Below, in pieces: positions 63,632 to 64,000 of a stretch of DNA of 64,000 nt (position 1 is its first letter; every line of letters begins with the position of its first letter). The DNA is from Jiulongibacter sediminis (GTDB taxonomy: Bacteria > Bacteroidota > Bacteroidia > Cytophagales > Spirosomataceae): NCBI RefSeq assembly GCF_001306455.1, contig NZ_LGTQ01000006.1, positions 930,001 through 994,000 of the forward strand. The letters run 5' to 3'. The notes beneath the pieces are model-generated. The model ran no database searches, had not been told where the DNA came from, and saw nothing but the letters and a program-made list of their open reading frames with translations. Made by a program: the position numbers and the translations under genes.

Positions 63632-64000
63632 TTGAAAAAACCGGTAGGAATTTTAGTAGGTACTAATCGCCCCTCAGCCATGACTCTGGAAATGGCTATG
63701 TATTACAAAGAAAAGTTGGAAGAAATAGGAGAGGAAGTTGTACTTATGGATCTTGGTCAATTGCCCGAAGATTTTGCTTTTTCAGCTCTCTATGCCAACA
63801 AAGGCAAAAGTGAAGGCTATAATGGATTTCAGGCCATGCTTGATTCTGTTGATAAATGCATTATTCTTGCTCCTGAATACAACGGGTCGTACCCGGGTGT
63901 CCTGAAAACTTTTATTGATGGTCTTCGATACCCCGATTCATTTCGCGATAAGAAAGTGGCTTTGGTTGGCCTTGCTAATGGCGTACAAGGTAATGCCGTG
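63632..64000 (+). CDS. NADPH-dependent FMN reductase family protein, 3' truncated by window end
   Basis: Read from TTG 63632, 123 codons run open to the window edge. The flavodoxin-like fold is evident: KPVGILVGTNRPSAMTLEM at the start (phosphate loop of FMN), VDKCIILAPEYNGSYPGVLK (typical PEYN-G-S-P flavin motif) and a third strand DKKVALVGLANG. Family members reduce quinones or azo dyes with NAD(P)H. The C-terminus lies beyond the window. Confidence 0.85.
   Translation, partial: MKKPVGILVGTNRPSAMTLEMAMYYKEKLEEIGEEVVLMDLGQLPEDFAFSALYANKGKSEGYNGFQAMLDSVDKCIILAPEYNGSYPGVLKTFIDGLRYPDSFRDKKVALVGLANGVQGNAV

Noticed and set aside
1-64000. CRISPR arrays, rRNA or tRNA genes, prophage or conjugative modules.
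   Set aside because: No regularly spaced repeats, RNA-gene signatures, integrases, phage structural genes or mobilisation genes were seen.

Overview
The window is chromosomal DNA from a member of the Bacteroidota, most likely a marine Cytophagales-type bacterium. Supporting signs are a complete Na+-NQR operon, Bacteroidota families (GbsR-like regulator, DUF5916, DUF6503, DUF4011 helicase, a bacterial serpin, many SPII lipoproteins), weak Shine-Dalgarno signals, and repeated promoter sequences of the Bacteroidota form TTG-N17-23-TAnnTTTG. The genus cannot be fixed from this window. No tRNA, rRNA, CRISPR array, transposase or integrase was seen.

Layout. 1-4.1 kb: a possible structured RNA ending in a terminator, an Omp85-type barrel, ilvE and an S41 protease lipoprotein. 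4.2-11.3 kb: nqrABCDEF-apbE with its own promoter, followed tail-to-tail by a small four-cysteine membrane protein that looks like NqrM; together these supply the sodium pump, its FMN transferase and probably its Fe-S maturation factor. 11.3-25.6 kb: CBS and SixA proteins, a 45-residue membrane peptide, an EEP-family hydrolase, a GbsR-like regulator, PBP1A, tsaD diverging from a TamB-like protein, a DUF5916 protein and two small unknowns. 25.7-37.5 kb: rocD, cysteine desulfurase, ppk1, a nucleoside transporter, a META-lipoprotein/serpin/lipoprotein operon, guaB and an MFS carrier. 37.5-43.1 kb: TetR-DinB, a DUF6503 lipoprotein, diheme cytochrome c, pnuC, a GT2 and TerC. 43.1-58.5 kb: a 1289-residue SF1 helicase, a LuxE-like enzyme, a histidine kinase, hemA, a TlpA-like lipoprotein lying between two copies of the start of an aldo/keto reductase gene, SGNH and lactonase lipoproteins, ffh and a DUF3244-like protein. 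58.6-61.6 kb is the most accessory-looking part: an orphan exported protein flanked by two diverged copies of a ~140 bp repeat, then a two-gene module of unknown function. 61.6-64 kb: fba, AlkD and a truncated FMN reductase.

The housekeeping genes are compact. Several convergent pairs interlock at their stop codons (22159-22162, 37520-37523, 48649-48652) or overlap further (terC/helicase by 53 bp). No classical defence island is visible. The candidates most worth follow-up are the repeat-flanked cassette at 58.85-60.56 kb, the adjoining two-gene module, the duplication scar around the TlpA gene, the NqrM-like gene and the serpin operon.
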